The notes: a model not told the origin generated them from the letters alone. A stretch of 64,000 bases of DNA from Chondrosia reniformis (GCA_947172415.1 OX359191.1:4836001-4900000), one strand, 5' to 3'; shown: positions 46,644 to 59,232, numbered from the stretch's first letter. Numbers and translations are program-made.

Positions 46644-49600
46644 ATGAAAAATCTAAGATACCATTTTCCTACATGCTATATGCCTATTCTGTAAAAAGAA
46701 CCTAAGGGGAACTAAACCTAAAGACCTATGTACTAATTGTATGTACTATCTACTAGTTGATTAGTCTAGTTGAATGTACTTGGTCTATGTACTAGTTGTA
46801 TGTACTAGCTGTATGTAAAAGTTGTATGTACTAGTTGTAACTTCTAGTTGTATGTACTAATTGAATGTACCAGTTATATGTACTAGTTGTATGAACTAGT
46901 TTAATGTACTAGCACTAGTTATATTTACTAGGTGTAGGTAATAATTGTGTGTACTAGGAGTATGTAGTAGTTGTATCTATATAGTAGTTGTATATTACTA
47001 GTTGTATGCACCGGTAGTATGTACTAGTTCTATGTACTAGGTGAATGTACTAGTTCTATGTACTAGTTTTATCTTCTAGTTGTATGTACTAGTTGTATGT
47101 ACTATTTATATGTACAAGTTATTCGAGTAAGCACTAGGTATATGTACTAGGTGAATTTACTAGTTATATGTACTAGTTGTATTCAATATTTGTATTTACT
47201 AGTTGTGTGTACTAGTTGTTTATACTAATTTATAGTACTATTTATATGTAGTAGTTGTATGTAATAATTGTATGTACTAGTTGTAGGTTCTAGTACTAGT
47301 TATACCAGGTACTAGGTAGGTACAAGTTGTATATAGTAGTTGTATGTACTAGTTGTATGTACCAGTTGAATGAACTAGTTATATGTACTAGTTGTGTTTT
47401 CTAGCTGTGTTTACTAGTTGTGTGTTCTAGTTATTACCAGTTGTACGTATTGGTTGTATGTACTAGTTTTATGTTCTACCTTTGTATTAGTTGTATGTAC
47501 TAGTTGTATGCACTAGTTTTATGCACTCGTTCTATGCACTCGTTCCAGTTGTATGTAGTAGTTGTATGTACTAGTTGTGTGAACTTGTTGTATGTACTGC
47601 TTGTATGTACTAGCTGTATGTACTAGTTGTAAGTTCTAGAACTACTTATACAAAGTACTAGGAAGGTACAAGTTGTATGTACTAGATGTATGTACTAGTT
47701 GCATGTACTAGTTGCAGCTTCTACAACTAGTTATTATACCAGTTAGTAGGTAGGTCCTAGTTCCATGTACTAATTGTATGTACTGAGGCAAGTTTCATTT
47801 ACTATTTGTAGGTACTAGTTGTCTGTTCTAGTAACTAATTTTATGTACTAGTTTTAGGTTTATGTAGTAGGTATATGTACTAGTTGAATGCACTAGTTAT
47901 ATGTACTAGTTGTGTTTTCTAGATGTGTTTACTAATTATCTGTTCTAGTTATTTACCAGTTGTATGGACTAGTTGTATGCACTAATTTTATGTACTCGTT
48001 CTATGTACTAGTTGTATGTATAAGTTTCTATTTGTATGTAGTAGTTGTATGTACTAGTTGTGTGTACTAGTTGTATGTACTACTTGTATGTACTAGTTGT
48101 ATGTACTAGTTGTATTTACTAGTTATATGTACTAGCTGTATGTACTAGTTGTAGGTTCTAGTACTAGTTATACAAACTACTAGGTAGATACAAGTTGTAT
48201 GTCCTATGTGTGTGTACTAGTTGCATATACTAGTTCTGTACTAGTTGCATGTACAAGTTTAATGTACTCGTTCTATGTACTAGTTGTATGTACTAATTGT
48301 ATGTACTCATTGTATGTACTAGATGTTTGTACTAGTTATTTACTAGTTTCATGTACTAGTTGTATTAATTAGCTGTATGTACTAGTTTTGTTTTAATATT
48401 ATGTACTAGTTTTAGTGTTAAGTACTCATTCTAACAACTAGTCTTAAGTACTAGTTGGAATAGTAGTTGCATGACCTAGTAATTTGTACTAGTTGTATGT
48501 ACTAGTAATATGTCCTAGTTGTACGTACCATTTGTATGTACCAGTTGTTAGAATTATATACATATAGGTACTAGCTGGTGGACTAGTTATATGGAACTAG
48601 TTATACCTACTAGTTCTATGTACTAGTTTTGTACTAGTTCTATATATAACTTGAATGTATATACTAATTGTATGTATTAGTTCTATGTACTAGTTGCGTG
48701 TACTAGTTATGTGTACTAGTTGTATGTACAAGTTGTATGTATTAGTGCTAGTTGTAATTACTAGTTGTAGGTAGTAGTTTTATGTACTAGGTGTATGTAC
48801 TAATTGTATGTGCAAGTTACTAGTTATAGGTACAAGATGTGTGTTCTAGTTCTATGTACTAGTTCTAGTTCTAGTTGTGTGTATTAGTTGCATGCACTAT
48901 TTATATATAATAGTTATATCTATTAGTTATATATACTAGTATTTAATAGGTATATACACTAGTTTAAGGTACTAGTTGGCGTACTAGTTATGTACTAGTT
49001 GTGTGTACTAGTTGTATGTACTAGTTGTATGTACTAGTTGTATGTACTAGTTGTATGTACTAGTATTGGTAATAATCACTAGTTGTAGGTTGTAGTTGTA
49101 TGTACTAGTTGTGTGTACTAGTTGTATGTACTACTTGTATGTACTAGTTGTATGTACTATTTGTAGGTTCTAGTACTAGTTATACAAACTACTAGGTAGG
49201 TACAAGTTGTATGTCCTATGTGTATGTACTAGTTGCATGTACTAGTTCTGTACTAGTTGCATGTACAAGTTTAATGTACTCGTTCTATGTACTAGTTGTA
49301 TGTACTAGTTGTATGTACTTGTTGTATGTACTAGATGTTTGTACTAGTTATTTACTAGTTTTATGTACTAGTTGTATTAATTAGCTGTATGTACTAGTTT
49401 TGTTTTAATATTATGTACTAGTTTTATGTACTAGTGTTAAGTACTCATTCTAACAACTAGTTCTAAGCACTAGTTGGAATAGTAGTTGCATGACCAATTA
49501 TTTGTACTAGTTGTATGTACTAGTAATATGTCCTAGTTGTACGTACCATTTGTATGTACCAGTTGTATGTATTATATACATGTACGCACTAGCTGGTGGA

Positions 49601-51140
49601 CTAGTTATGTACTAGTTCTATATATAACTTCCATGTACTTGTTGTGTGTACTAGTTGTATGTACTAGTGCTAGTTGTAATTACTAGTTGTAGGTAGTAGT
49701 TTTATGTACTAGTTGTATGTACCAATTGTATGTGCAAGTTACTAGTTGTAGGTACAAGATGTGTGTTCTACTTCTATGTACTAGTTCTACTTCTAGTTGT
49801 GTGTATTAGTTGCATGTACTATTTATATATTATAGTTATATCTATTAGTTATATGTACTAGTTGTATTTAATAGGTATATACACTAGTTTAAGGTACTAG
49901 TTGGTGTACTAGTTATGTACTAGTTGTAGGTACTAGTTGTAAGTATTAGTTGTATGTACTAGTTGTATGTACTAGTTGTATGTACTAGTACTGGTAATAT
50001 TCACTAGTTGTAGGTTGTAGTTGTATATAGTTGTTGTATGTAGTAGTATAAGTTATATTAACTAGTTGTATGTACTAGTTGTATTTACTAGTTCTAGTTA
50101 TATGTACTAGTTGTATGTACTAGTTGGACGTACTAGTTGTATGAACAAGTTGAATGTACTAATTGTGTGTACTTTACTAGTTTTTTGTACTAGTTCTAAT
50201 TTTGTTTACAAGTTGTAGGTACTAATTGTATCCATTGATTGTATATACTAGTTGTATGTACTAGTTGTTTGTACTATTTGTATGTACTGGAGCTGGTAAT
50301 ATTTAGGTTGTAGTTGTGTATACGTTTTGAATGTACAAGTAGAAGTTATCTTTACAAGTTGTATGTAGTAGTTATTTGTTCTAGCTATATGTACTAGTTC
50401 CAATAATTTTTTTACTAGTTGTATGTACTAGTTGTATGTACTAGTTCTAGTTGTATGCGCTAGTTGTAGGTACTAGTTGTATGTACTAGTTCCACACACT
50501 AGTTGAATGTACTAGTTGTATGTATTAGTTCTATGTACTAGTTGTGTGTACTAGTTGTGTGTACTAGTTGTATGTACTACTTTTATGTACTAAGGCTAGT
50601 TCTAATTACTAGTTGTAGGTGGTAGTTTTATGTACTAGTTGTATGTACTAATTGTATGTGCAAGTTACAAGTTGTAGGTACTAGATGTGTGTTCTAGTTC
50701 TGTGTACTAGCTCTACGTACTAGTTGTAGTTCTAGTTGTGTCTACTAGTTATATGTACTAGTCATATATACTAGTTATGTCTACTAGTTATATGTACTAG
50801 TTGTAAATAATAGGTATTTGCACTAGTTAAATATACTAGTTGTATGTACTAGTTATGTACTAGTTGTATGTACTAGTTGTATGTATTAGTTGTATGTACT
50901 AATTGTATGTGCAAGTTACAAGTTGTAGGTACTAGATGTGTGTTCTAGTTCTGTGTACTAGCTCTACGTACTAGTTGTAGTTCTAGTTGTGTCTACTAGT
51001 TATATGTACTAGTCATATATACTAGTTATGTCTACTAGTTATATGTACTAGTTGTAAATAATAGGTATTTGCACTAGTTAAATATACTAGTTGTATGTAC
51101 TAGTTATGTACTAGTTGTATGTACTAGTTGTATGTACTAG
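43420..51140 (+). repeat. Higher-order repeats inside the satellite
   Basis: The block GCTAGTTGTAATTACTAGTT followed by GTAGTTTTATGTAC and GTATGTGCAAGTTAC recurs at about 43672, 44166, 45990, 48748, 49669 and 50590, with variants elsewhere. A larger unit near 1,012 bp is seen from GTAGGTTCTAGTACTAGTTA at 48151 and 49163. A 251-bp tandem copy lies at 50651 and 50902. These are homogenised multimers on top of the 13-bp unit. Confidence 0.8.
46644..46724 (-). mobile_element. Naiad-type element, copy F (81-bp 3' tip)
   Basis: Only the last 81 bases remain (ATGAAAAATCTAAGATACCA on the plus strand to AACCTAAAGA). They are bounded by satellite on both sides. This is an extreme 5' truncation. Confidence 0.9.
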
Positions 51141-51454
51141 AACTGGTAATATTTACTAATTGTAGGTAGTACTTGTAGACACTAGCTGTATGTACTAGAT
51201 GTATGAACTAGTTTTAGTTATATGTACTAGTTACAAGTTATTTGAGTAAGCACTAGGTATATGTACCAGGTGAATGTACTAGTTATATGTACTAGTTGTA
51301 TTTAATATTTTTATTTACTAGTTGTGTGTACTAGTTGTTTATACTAATTTTATGTACTATTTATATGTAGTAGTTGTATGTAATAATTGTATGTACTAGT
51401 TGTAGGTTCCAGTACTAATGGAATAAGGAATTCTTCTAACTGTGTCGAACTTAT
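46725..51454 (+). repeat. 13-bp satellite, block 15
   Basis: Satellite, largely in the higher-order form. Landmarks near 47300, 47645, 47730, 48165 and 49180. No gene seen. Confidence 0.95.
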
Positions 51455-51525
51455 CTTTGTAACGGTTCATCTTTCGACTTTGGGAGCGTCTAGAGACGCA
51501 TTTTTTCAATTCTTCTATCTGCCAA

Positions 51526-51560
51526 ACGTTTCGACCCTGGGGTCTTCTTCAGTGACTGAT
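51526..51560 (-). ncRNA. Hammerhead-like core in left arm
   Basis: Inverse of the right-arm core: on the minus strand CTGAAGA (51552-51546), a GACCC/GGGTC-type stem with one change, and GAAAC. A remnant as in the right arm. Confidence 0.45.
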
Positions 51561-51612
51561 GTTGGTCTTCAAGGTGTCTTCATTTATAGGCATCTTTTCC
51601 CGCCATTTTCAA

Positions 51613-51931
51613 TTACCTCATCAGTGATGTCATCGGTTACATCATTTCCGGAGGAAGGAGAGATGAAGGGAGTATTCATAAAAAAGGGTTTCCAACCACT
51701 TCTTAGTACAATTCCTTGATCTAAGTTCATTCTCACCTGACATTGTTGGATCTTCAGGGCTTCTTTAATCCTTCTTCTGTACCAGTTCTCTTCCCTCTCC
51801 ACCATTCTGGCTTGGCTCCACTCAATTGGATGGCCAGTTTTTAGGGTGTGAACAGCTAAGCCATTGTTCACATCCCCCATCCTGACAGCACGTTTGTGCT
51901 TCGCCATCCTGACTTTCAACGTTCTTCCTGT
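51613..51931 (-). pseudogene. GIY-YIG endonuclease C-terminal part (canonical Penelope type)
   Basis: The minus-strand frame covers TGRTLKVRMAKHKRAVRMGD onward, with the conserved NNGLAVH, GHPIEW and YRRRIKEALKI stretches and the NLDQG tail. The methionine and first 18 residues called upstream lie in the inverted arm and are not native. The N-terminal GIY-YIG strand and the RT are absent. Confidence 0.7.
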
Positions 51932-51984
51932 TTGAAAATGGCGGGAAAAGATGCCTATAAATGAAGACACCTTGAAGACCAACA

Positions 51985-52030
51985 TCAGTCACTGAAGAAG
52001 ACCCCCAGGGTCGAAACGTTTGGCAGAGAG
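51985..52030 (+). ncRNA. Hammerhead-like core in right arm
   Basis: CTGAAGA (51992-51998, allowed at the variable core position), stem II GACCC-CCA-GGGTC, then GAAAC (52013-52017). The GTC cleavage triplet is not in place, so it is a remnant. The left arm holds its inverse at about 51526-51560. Confidence 0.5.
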
Positions 52031-52091
52031 AAGAATTGAAAAAACTGCGTCTCTAGACGCTCCCAAAGTCGAAAGATGAACCGTTACAAAG

Positions 52092-55000
52092 TTCTAATAC
52101 TAGTTATACAAGGTACTAGGTAGGTACAAGTTGTATGTACTAGTTGTAATTACTAGTTGAATGTACAAGTTTTAAGTAATAGTTGTATGTACTCGATACT
52201 CTTTGTATGTTCTATTTGTATATACTAGTTGTGTGTAATTGCTGTATGTACTAATTATATTTATTAGATTTAGGTTTTAGTTGTATGTACTAGTTGTATG
52301 TACTAGTATTAGTCATGAGTACTAGTTGTATGTCCTAGTTTTATGTCCAAGTTGTGTGTACTAGTGGTTTGTAATAGTTGCAAGTACTAGTTGTAGCTTC
52401 TACCACTAGTTATACCAGGTACTAGGTAGGTACTAGTTCTTGTACTAATTTTATGTACTGGTGCAAGTTTAATTTCCTTTTTGTAGGTACTAGTTGTCTG
52501 TACTAGTAACTAATCGTATGTACCAGTTATATGTACTAGTTGTATGTACTATTTATTTGCACTAGTTTTAGGTGTATATAGTAGGTATATATACTAGTTG
52601 AATGAACTAGTTATATGTACTAGTTGTGTTTACTAGCTTTGTTTACTGGTTGTGTGTTCTAGTTAATTACCAGTTGTATGTACTAGTTGTATGAACTAGT
52701 TGTATGTTCTACCTATGTATTAGTTGTATGTACTAGTTGTATGCACTAGTTTTATGTACTCGTTCTATGTACTGGTTGTGTGTACTAGTTTCTAGTTTTA
52801 TGTACTAGTTGTATGTACTATTTATATGCACTAGTTTTAGGTGTATGTAGTAGGTATATGTACTAGTTGCTTTTTCTAGTTTTATGTACTAGTTGTATGT
52901 GCATGTTTTGTGTACCTGTTGCATGTACTTCTTGTATGTATTAGTTGTATGTACTAGCTGTATGTACTAATTTTATAGACTAGTTTTAAGTTCTCGTTGT
53001 TTGTACTAGTTGTATGGACTAGGTTTATGTACTCGTTATATGTACTAGTTATAGGAACTAATTGCATTTCCTAGGTTTATGTACTAATTATGTGTACTAG
53101 TTGTATGTACTACTTGTATGTACTAGTTTTAGGTATTAGTTGTATGTTCTAGTTGTGTGTATTAATTGTATGTACCAATTTTATGTGGATGTACTAGTTG
53201 TATGTACTAGTTGTATGTACTAGTTGTGTGTACTGATTACATTTACTAGTTATGTAAGCGTGTACTAGGTATATGTACTAATTGTGTACTTTAATAGTTT
53301 TATGTATTAGGACTAGTTTTGTTTACTAGTTGTAGGTACTAATTGTATCGACTAATTGTATGTACTAGTTGTATGTACTATTTGTATGTACTGTTTATGT
53401 GTACTAGTTGGAGGTTCTTGTACTGCTTAAACTAGGTACCAGGTGGTTACTAGTTGAATATACTAGTTATATGTACTAGTTGAATGTGCTAGTTGTATGT
53501 ACGCGATACTGTTTGGATGCACTAGTTGTATGTACTAGATATTTTTAACTGTTGTATGTATATACTAGTTAATTTTTACCAGTTATAGGTTCTAGTTCTA
53601 TGTACTAGTTGTACGTACTAGTCTTATGTTCTAGTAACTGGTTGAATGTACTAGTTGTATATACAAGTTGTTGTTCTATTACTATTTATACTAAGTGCTA
53701 GGTACATACTAGTTATATGAACTAGTTATTTGTACAAATTGTATGTACCAGTTATACAGACTAGTTGTATGTACTAGTTGTATTTACTAGTTGTATGTTC
53801 TAGTTGTATGTACTAGTTGTGGGTAATATTTATATGTACTAGTTATTTGTGATTTAACTAGGTATAAGTTGTAGTTAAATGTACTAGTAATATGTACGAG
53901 TTGTTTTTCCTACCTGTGTGTACTAGTTGTGTGCACTAGGTGTATGTTCTTCTAGTATATACTAGTTGTATGTACTACAGCATGTACCAGTTGTATGTAC
54001 TAGTTATAAGTACCAGTTGTAAGTTCTAGAACTAGTTACACTAGGTACTAGGTCGGTACTAGTTGTATGCACTAGTTGTTTGTACTTGTTGTATGTACTA
54101 GTTGTATTTACTAGATATATGTACTAATTCTATGTACAAGTTGAACGTACAAGTTGTGTGTACTAGATATGTAACAGTTGTATGTGCTATTTGTATGTAC
54201 TAGTTGTATGTACTAGCCATGTACTAGTTGTATGTACTAGATGTATGTACTAATTTATGTACTGGTTCTTTGTACAAGTTCTATGTACTTGTTGTAGCAC
54301 TAGTTGTATGTATTAGTTGTATGTATTAGTTGTATGTACTATATATATGTACTAGTTATATGTATATGTACCTGTTACTTGTAAAAGTTGTGTGTACTAG
54401 TTTTATGTGGTAGTTGTACCTACTAGTTGTACGTACTAGTCCCAGTTATATTTACTAGTTGTATGTACTAGTTGCATGTAGTACTTGTATGTCCTAATTG
54501 TATGTACTAGATGTGCGTACTAGTTGTATGTACTAGATATGTACTGGTTTATGTACTAGTTGTATGTACTAGTTTTAAGTACTCATTTTATATACCAGTT
54601 GTATGTAATACTTTGTAATTGTATGTACTAGTTGTATGTGCTAGTTGTATGTACTAGTTGTATTTTCTACTTGTAGGTTCTAGTACTAGTTAAACTAGGT
54701 ACTAGGTTAGTATTAGATGTATGGACTACCTGTTTGTTCTAGTTGTGTGTACCAGTTGTATTTACAAGTTGTGTGTACTAGTTGTATGTACTAATTGTTC
54801 GTACTAGTTCCATGTACTAGTTGTAGTACCAGTTGCATGTAGTAGTTGGATGTACTAGATATATGTACTAGTTGCATGTAATAGTTCTATGTACTAGTTT
54901 TAGTACTAGTTGTATATCGTAGTTGTAGGTACTATTTATATTTACTAATTATATGTGTATGTTTTAGTCACATGTACAAGGTTTATGTACAAGTGGTATG

Positions 55001-56620
55001 TACTAATATTGAGTACTGGTTGTATATACTAGTTATATCTACTGGTTATATGTACTAGTTGTAATACTAGTTGTATGTACAAGTTTTAAATACTAGTTGT
55101 AATACTAGTTGGATGTACTAGTTGGTGTCCAAGTTGGTGTACACGTAGTATGTACTAGTGGTATGTACTAGTTATACGTACTAGTTGTGTGTACTAATTA
55201 TGCATACCAGTTGTGTATACTAATTGCATATACTAGTTGCTTGTGCTAGTTATATGCACTAGTTGTACCTAGAAGTTGTATGTACTAGATATATATACTA
55301 GATGTATGTACTAGTTGTATGTACTAGTTGTATGTATTAGTTGTATATACTAGCTATATTTACTAGTTGTGGGTTTTATATAGTCATATGCACTAATTGT
55401 ATGAACTAATTCTATGTACTTTACTAGTTGTATGGACTAGTACTTGTTATATTTACTAGTTAAAGGTCTTTATTGTATGTACTAGTTGTATGTACTAGTT
55501 GTATGTTCTAGTTATACGTACTAATTGTATGGTCTAGTTGTAAATACTAGTTGAATGTACTATTTATATGTACTAGTCATATGTGTATTACCTAGTTATA
55601 TTCAGTAGTTGTGTTTTCTAGTAATATGTACTCGTTGTGTTTACTAGCTGTTTGTACTGTATGTAACAGTTGCAGTACTAGTTGTAGTACTAGATGAATG
55701 TACCAGTTATTTGTACTACTTTTATGTACTAGTTGGATGGACTAATTGGATGTACTAGTTGTATGTACTTGTTATGATGAACTCGTTCTATATACTAGTT
55801 CTATGGACTAGTTCTAATACTAGTTGTATGTACTAGTTGTAAGTATTATTTTTACGTACTTGTTGTATGAACTAGCTGTATTTACTAGTTGTAGTTTCTA
55901 GAACTAGTTATAATAGGTACTGTGTAGGTACTAGTTGTATGTACTAGTTGTTTGTACTATATGCATATACTATTTGTATGCAATAGTTGTATGTACTAGT
56001 AGTATGTACTAGGTGTATTTACTAGTTGAATGTACTAGTTGTATGAACTAATTGTATTTACTAGTTCTATGTACCAATACTAGTTATATGTAATAGTTGT
56101 ATGTACTAGTTGTATGTAATAGTTGTATGGACTAGTTATAATGCTCTCGTTCTTTGTCCTAGTTGTATGTACTAGTTGGAGTACTAGGTGTATGTACTAA
56201 GTTTATGAACTAATTGTATGTACTAGTCCTAGGTACTAATCCTATGTACCTGTTTTATGTACTAGCTGTATGTACTAGTTATGTACCAGTTGTATGTAGT
56301 ATTTGTATGTACTAGCTGTATGGACTAGTTATGATGCACTCGTTCTATGTACTAATTGTATGTACTAGTTGTATGTACTACTTTTAATACAAGTTGTACG
56401 TCCTAGTTGTATATACTAGTTGTATGTACTAATTGAAGTAATAGCTGTATGTACTACTTGTATGTACTTGTTGTATGTACTATTTGTGTGTCCTAGCTAT
56501 GCGTACTCGTTGAGTTTACTAATTGTATGAACTAGTTGTTTGTACTAGTTGTATGTACTTGTTGTATGTACTAGTTGTAAGTAGAAGTTGTATGTACTAG
56601 ATGTATTTATAGTTGTTTGT
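52092..56620 (+). repeat. 13-bp satellite, block 16
   Basis: Satellite with many TAGGTACTAGGTAGG-type landmarks (about 52115, 52415, 53435, 54045, 54695, 55915). No gene seen in 4.5 kb. Confidence 0.95.
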
Positions 56621-57208
56621 ACTAGTCTGATGAAATCAGACCTTATCGACTGCGTGATAAGTTCTGACGACTCTCGACCAGATTTCTGTTGCACTAGGGG
56701 CGGGGCTTATTCACCCTCAATTAAACTTCCACCTTACGTTGCAAAGGTGTCAATAGATACATTTTGCAATTGCTCAGCAAGGGGAGAAACCATTTGTAGG
56801 AGGAATCGATTTTGCGCTAACGCAACCTTATGTTACAATGGAACTAAAGGATAAACAAAGAGAGGCTTTAGTTTTAGCTTTTCAAAAGAGGGATATCTTT
56901 ATTTGTCCTCCAACAACATAATCAAAGGACTATGCACTTGATGCCCTGACCGTTCAAGAGAACGAAATAACCAACGGCTTTGGAAGACCGCATTGCATGC
57001 TAAAAGCCTACTAGAATACAAAGCTTATGAATAGCTCATTAGCTGACTGAGCATACCTTTCTCTAAATATGGAAGGTGATGACCACTAATTGACCGCAAA
57101 ATTTCTCCAGGAATGTCAAGAACTTCAACAGAAAATCGGCCAAGGGTCTTCAGACCCTTACTGAAGCGGTGATTGTGCAATGAAAGGGTCTGATTTTATC
57201 AGACTAGT
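56621..57208. mobile_element. Terminal-inverted-repeat element with a helicase fragment, 588 bp
   Basis: Ends: AGTCTGATGAAATCAGACC (from 56624) and GGGTCTGATTTTATCAGACT (to 57206) are inverted copies. Each end is also a small palindrome (TCTGAT/ATCAGA). CTAG flanks both sides, which may be a 4-bp target duplication or just satellite. The interior carries a short RecQ-like helicase remnant. It is likely a deletion derivative of a larger DNA transposon. Academ-type elements are one known group with helicase domains, but that link is only a guess. Confidence 0.65.
56838..56990 (+). pseudogene. RecQ-like helicase N-terminal fragment
   Basis: The frame reads MELKDKQREALVLAFQKRD, then IFICPPTT followed by a stop at the place where the Walker A GxGKS loop would come, then SKDYALDALTVQ. 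The pattern L-K-x-x-Q-x-x-A-L plus D-I-F-(I/V)-x-x-P-T is that of the RecQ family (Q motif and motif I). Only about 50 residues survive, with one stop in place of the glycine-rich loop start. It sits inside the terminal-inverted-repeat element and is not a host gene. Confidence 0.55.
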
Positions 57209-59232
57209 ATGTACTAGTTGTATGTGTGTCCCAGTTATATTTGCATGTACTAGTTGTATGTACTAGTTTTTTGTACTAGTTGTATGTACTTGTTGTTTGT
57301 ACTGGTTGTATGTACTAGGTGTATGTACTAATTGTATGTACTAGTTTTTGTAATAGTTGTATGGACTAGTCCTAGTTATATTTACTAGTTGTAGGTTCTA
57401 GTTGTATGTACTAGTTGCATGTAGTAGTTTTATGTACTAATAGTGGGTTCTAGTTGTAACTACTGGTTGTATGTACTAGTTATGTACCAGTTGTAAGTAC
57501 AAATTGTATGTACTAGTTGTAATACTAGTTGTATGTACTAGTTGTTCCTACTAGATGTTTGTACTAGTTGTGTGTCATAGTTATACATGCTAGTTAAATG
57601 TACTAATTGTGTGTACTAGTTGTTTGTACTAGTTGTATGTACTAGTTGTATGTACTTGTTCTAAGTAGAAGTTGTATGTACTAGATGTATGTGCTAATTG
57701 AATGTACTAGTTGTACGTACTACTTTTATGTACTAGTTGTATGAACTAGCTGTATGTACTAGTTGTAGTTTCTAGTACTAGTTATAATAGGTAATATGTA
57801 GTTGTATGTACTAGTTGTTTGTCCTAGTTATATTTACTAGTTGAAGATTTTAGTTCTAAGTACTCGTTGTATGTACAAATTGTATGTACTTTACTGGTTG
57901 CATGCACTAGTACTTGTTATATTTACTAGTTGTAGGTACTACTTGTATGTTCTAGTTCTTTGTTCTCGTTGTATGGACTGCTTATGATGTTATCGTTCTA
58001 TGTATTAGGTGTTTGTACTAGTTGTTTGTACTAGTTGTATGTTCTAGTTGTATGTATTTGCTTTGTACCAGTTTTATGTACCAGTTGTAGTACTAGTTTT
58101 AGTACTAGTTGTGTGTACCAGTTATTTGTACTACTCATATGTACTAGTTGTAAGACCTGGTTGAATGTAAAAGTTGTTTGAAGATGTTGTATGTACTAAT
58201 TTTATGTAATTTACTACTTGCATGTACTGGTACAAGTTATATTTTGTAGTTGAAGGAACTAATTGTATGTTCTAGTTTTATGTACTAGTTGTATGTACTT
58301 GTTAAGATGTATTCTTTCTATAGACTAGTTCTAGTACTAGTTGTATGTACTAGTTGTAAGTATTAGTTTTATGTACTAGTTGTATGTACTAGGTGTATGT
58401 ACTAATTGTATGTACTAGTTTTTGTAATAGTTGTATGGACTAGTCCTAGTTATATTTACTAGTTGTAGGTTCTAGTTGTATATACTAGTTGCATGTAGTA
58501 GTTTTATGTACTAATAGTGGGTACTAGTTGTAACTATTGGTTGTATGTACTAGTTATGTACCAGTTGTAAGTACAAATTGTATGTACTAGTTGTAAGTAT
58601 TAGTTTTATGTACTATTTGTATGAACTAGTTGTATGTACTAGTTGTGGTTTCTAGTATTAGTTATAATAGGTACAATGTAGGTACTAGTTGTATATTCTA
58701 GTTGTTTCTATTATTTGTATGTACTATTTGTATGTACTAGTTGTATGTACTAGTTGTATTTACTAGGTGTATGTACTAGTTTAATATAGGAACTAACTGT
58801 GTTTACTATTTTTATGAACCAATACTACTTATATGTATTAGTTGTAGGTACTAGTTGTATGCATTAGTTGTATGTAATGGTTGTATGGACTAGTTATGAT
58901 GCATTCGTTCTATGTACTAGGTGTATGTACTAGTTGGATGTACTGGGTGTAATACTAGTTGTAGGTTTTAGTTGCATGTACTACTTGTATGTACTAGTTG
59001 TATGTAATAGTTGTATGGACTGGTAATGATGCATTCGTTCCATTTACAAGTTGTATGTACTAGTTGTATGTACTAATTGTAAAACTGGTTGTAGGTTTTA
59101 GTTGCAAGTACTAGTTGTATGTACTATTTTTAAATACTAGTTATATGTGTATGTTCTAGGTATATGTACTAGTTTCATGTACTAATTTTATGTACTAGTT
59201 GTATGAACTAGCTGTATTTACTAGTTGTAGGT
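57209..59232 (+). repeat. 13-bp satellite, block 17
   Basis: Satellite including a dispersed duplication of about 205 bp (57307-57515 and 58381-58589, sharing TACTAATTGTATGTACTAG and TAATAGTGGGT). It ends at the 5' end of the R4-like LINE. Confidence 0.95.

Larger units (their letters stand above)
51455..52091 (-). mobile_element. Canonical Penelope-like element fragment between inverted pseudo-LTR arms
   Basis: Arms 51455-51612 and 51932-52091 are near-perfect inverted copies (outer ends CTTTGTAACGG and CCGTTACAAAG; inner ends TTTTCAA and TTGAAAA). Between them the minus strand encodes GRTLKVRMAKHKRAVRMGD, then AVHTLKTGHPIEW and RRRIKEALKIQ, the GIY-YIG domain of canonical Penelope elements. 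Each arm holds a hammerhead-like core. Inverted pseudo-LTRs around a truncated body are a known Penelope insertion form. The body is too short to be active. Confidence 0.8.

Noticed and set aside
4993-59232. Possible telomeric repeat
   Set aside because: The unit is not TTAGGG or a known variant and carries internal palindromes. It fits a satellite better, though a subtelomeric position remains possible.
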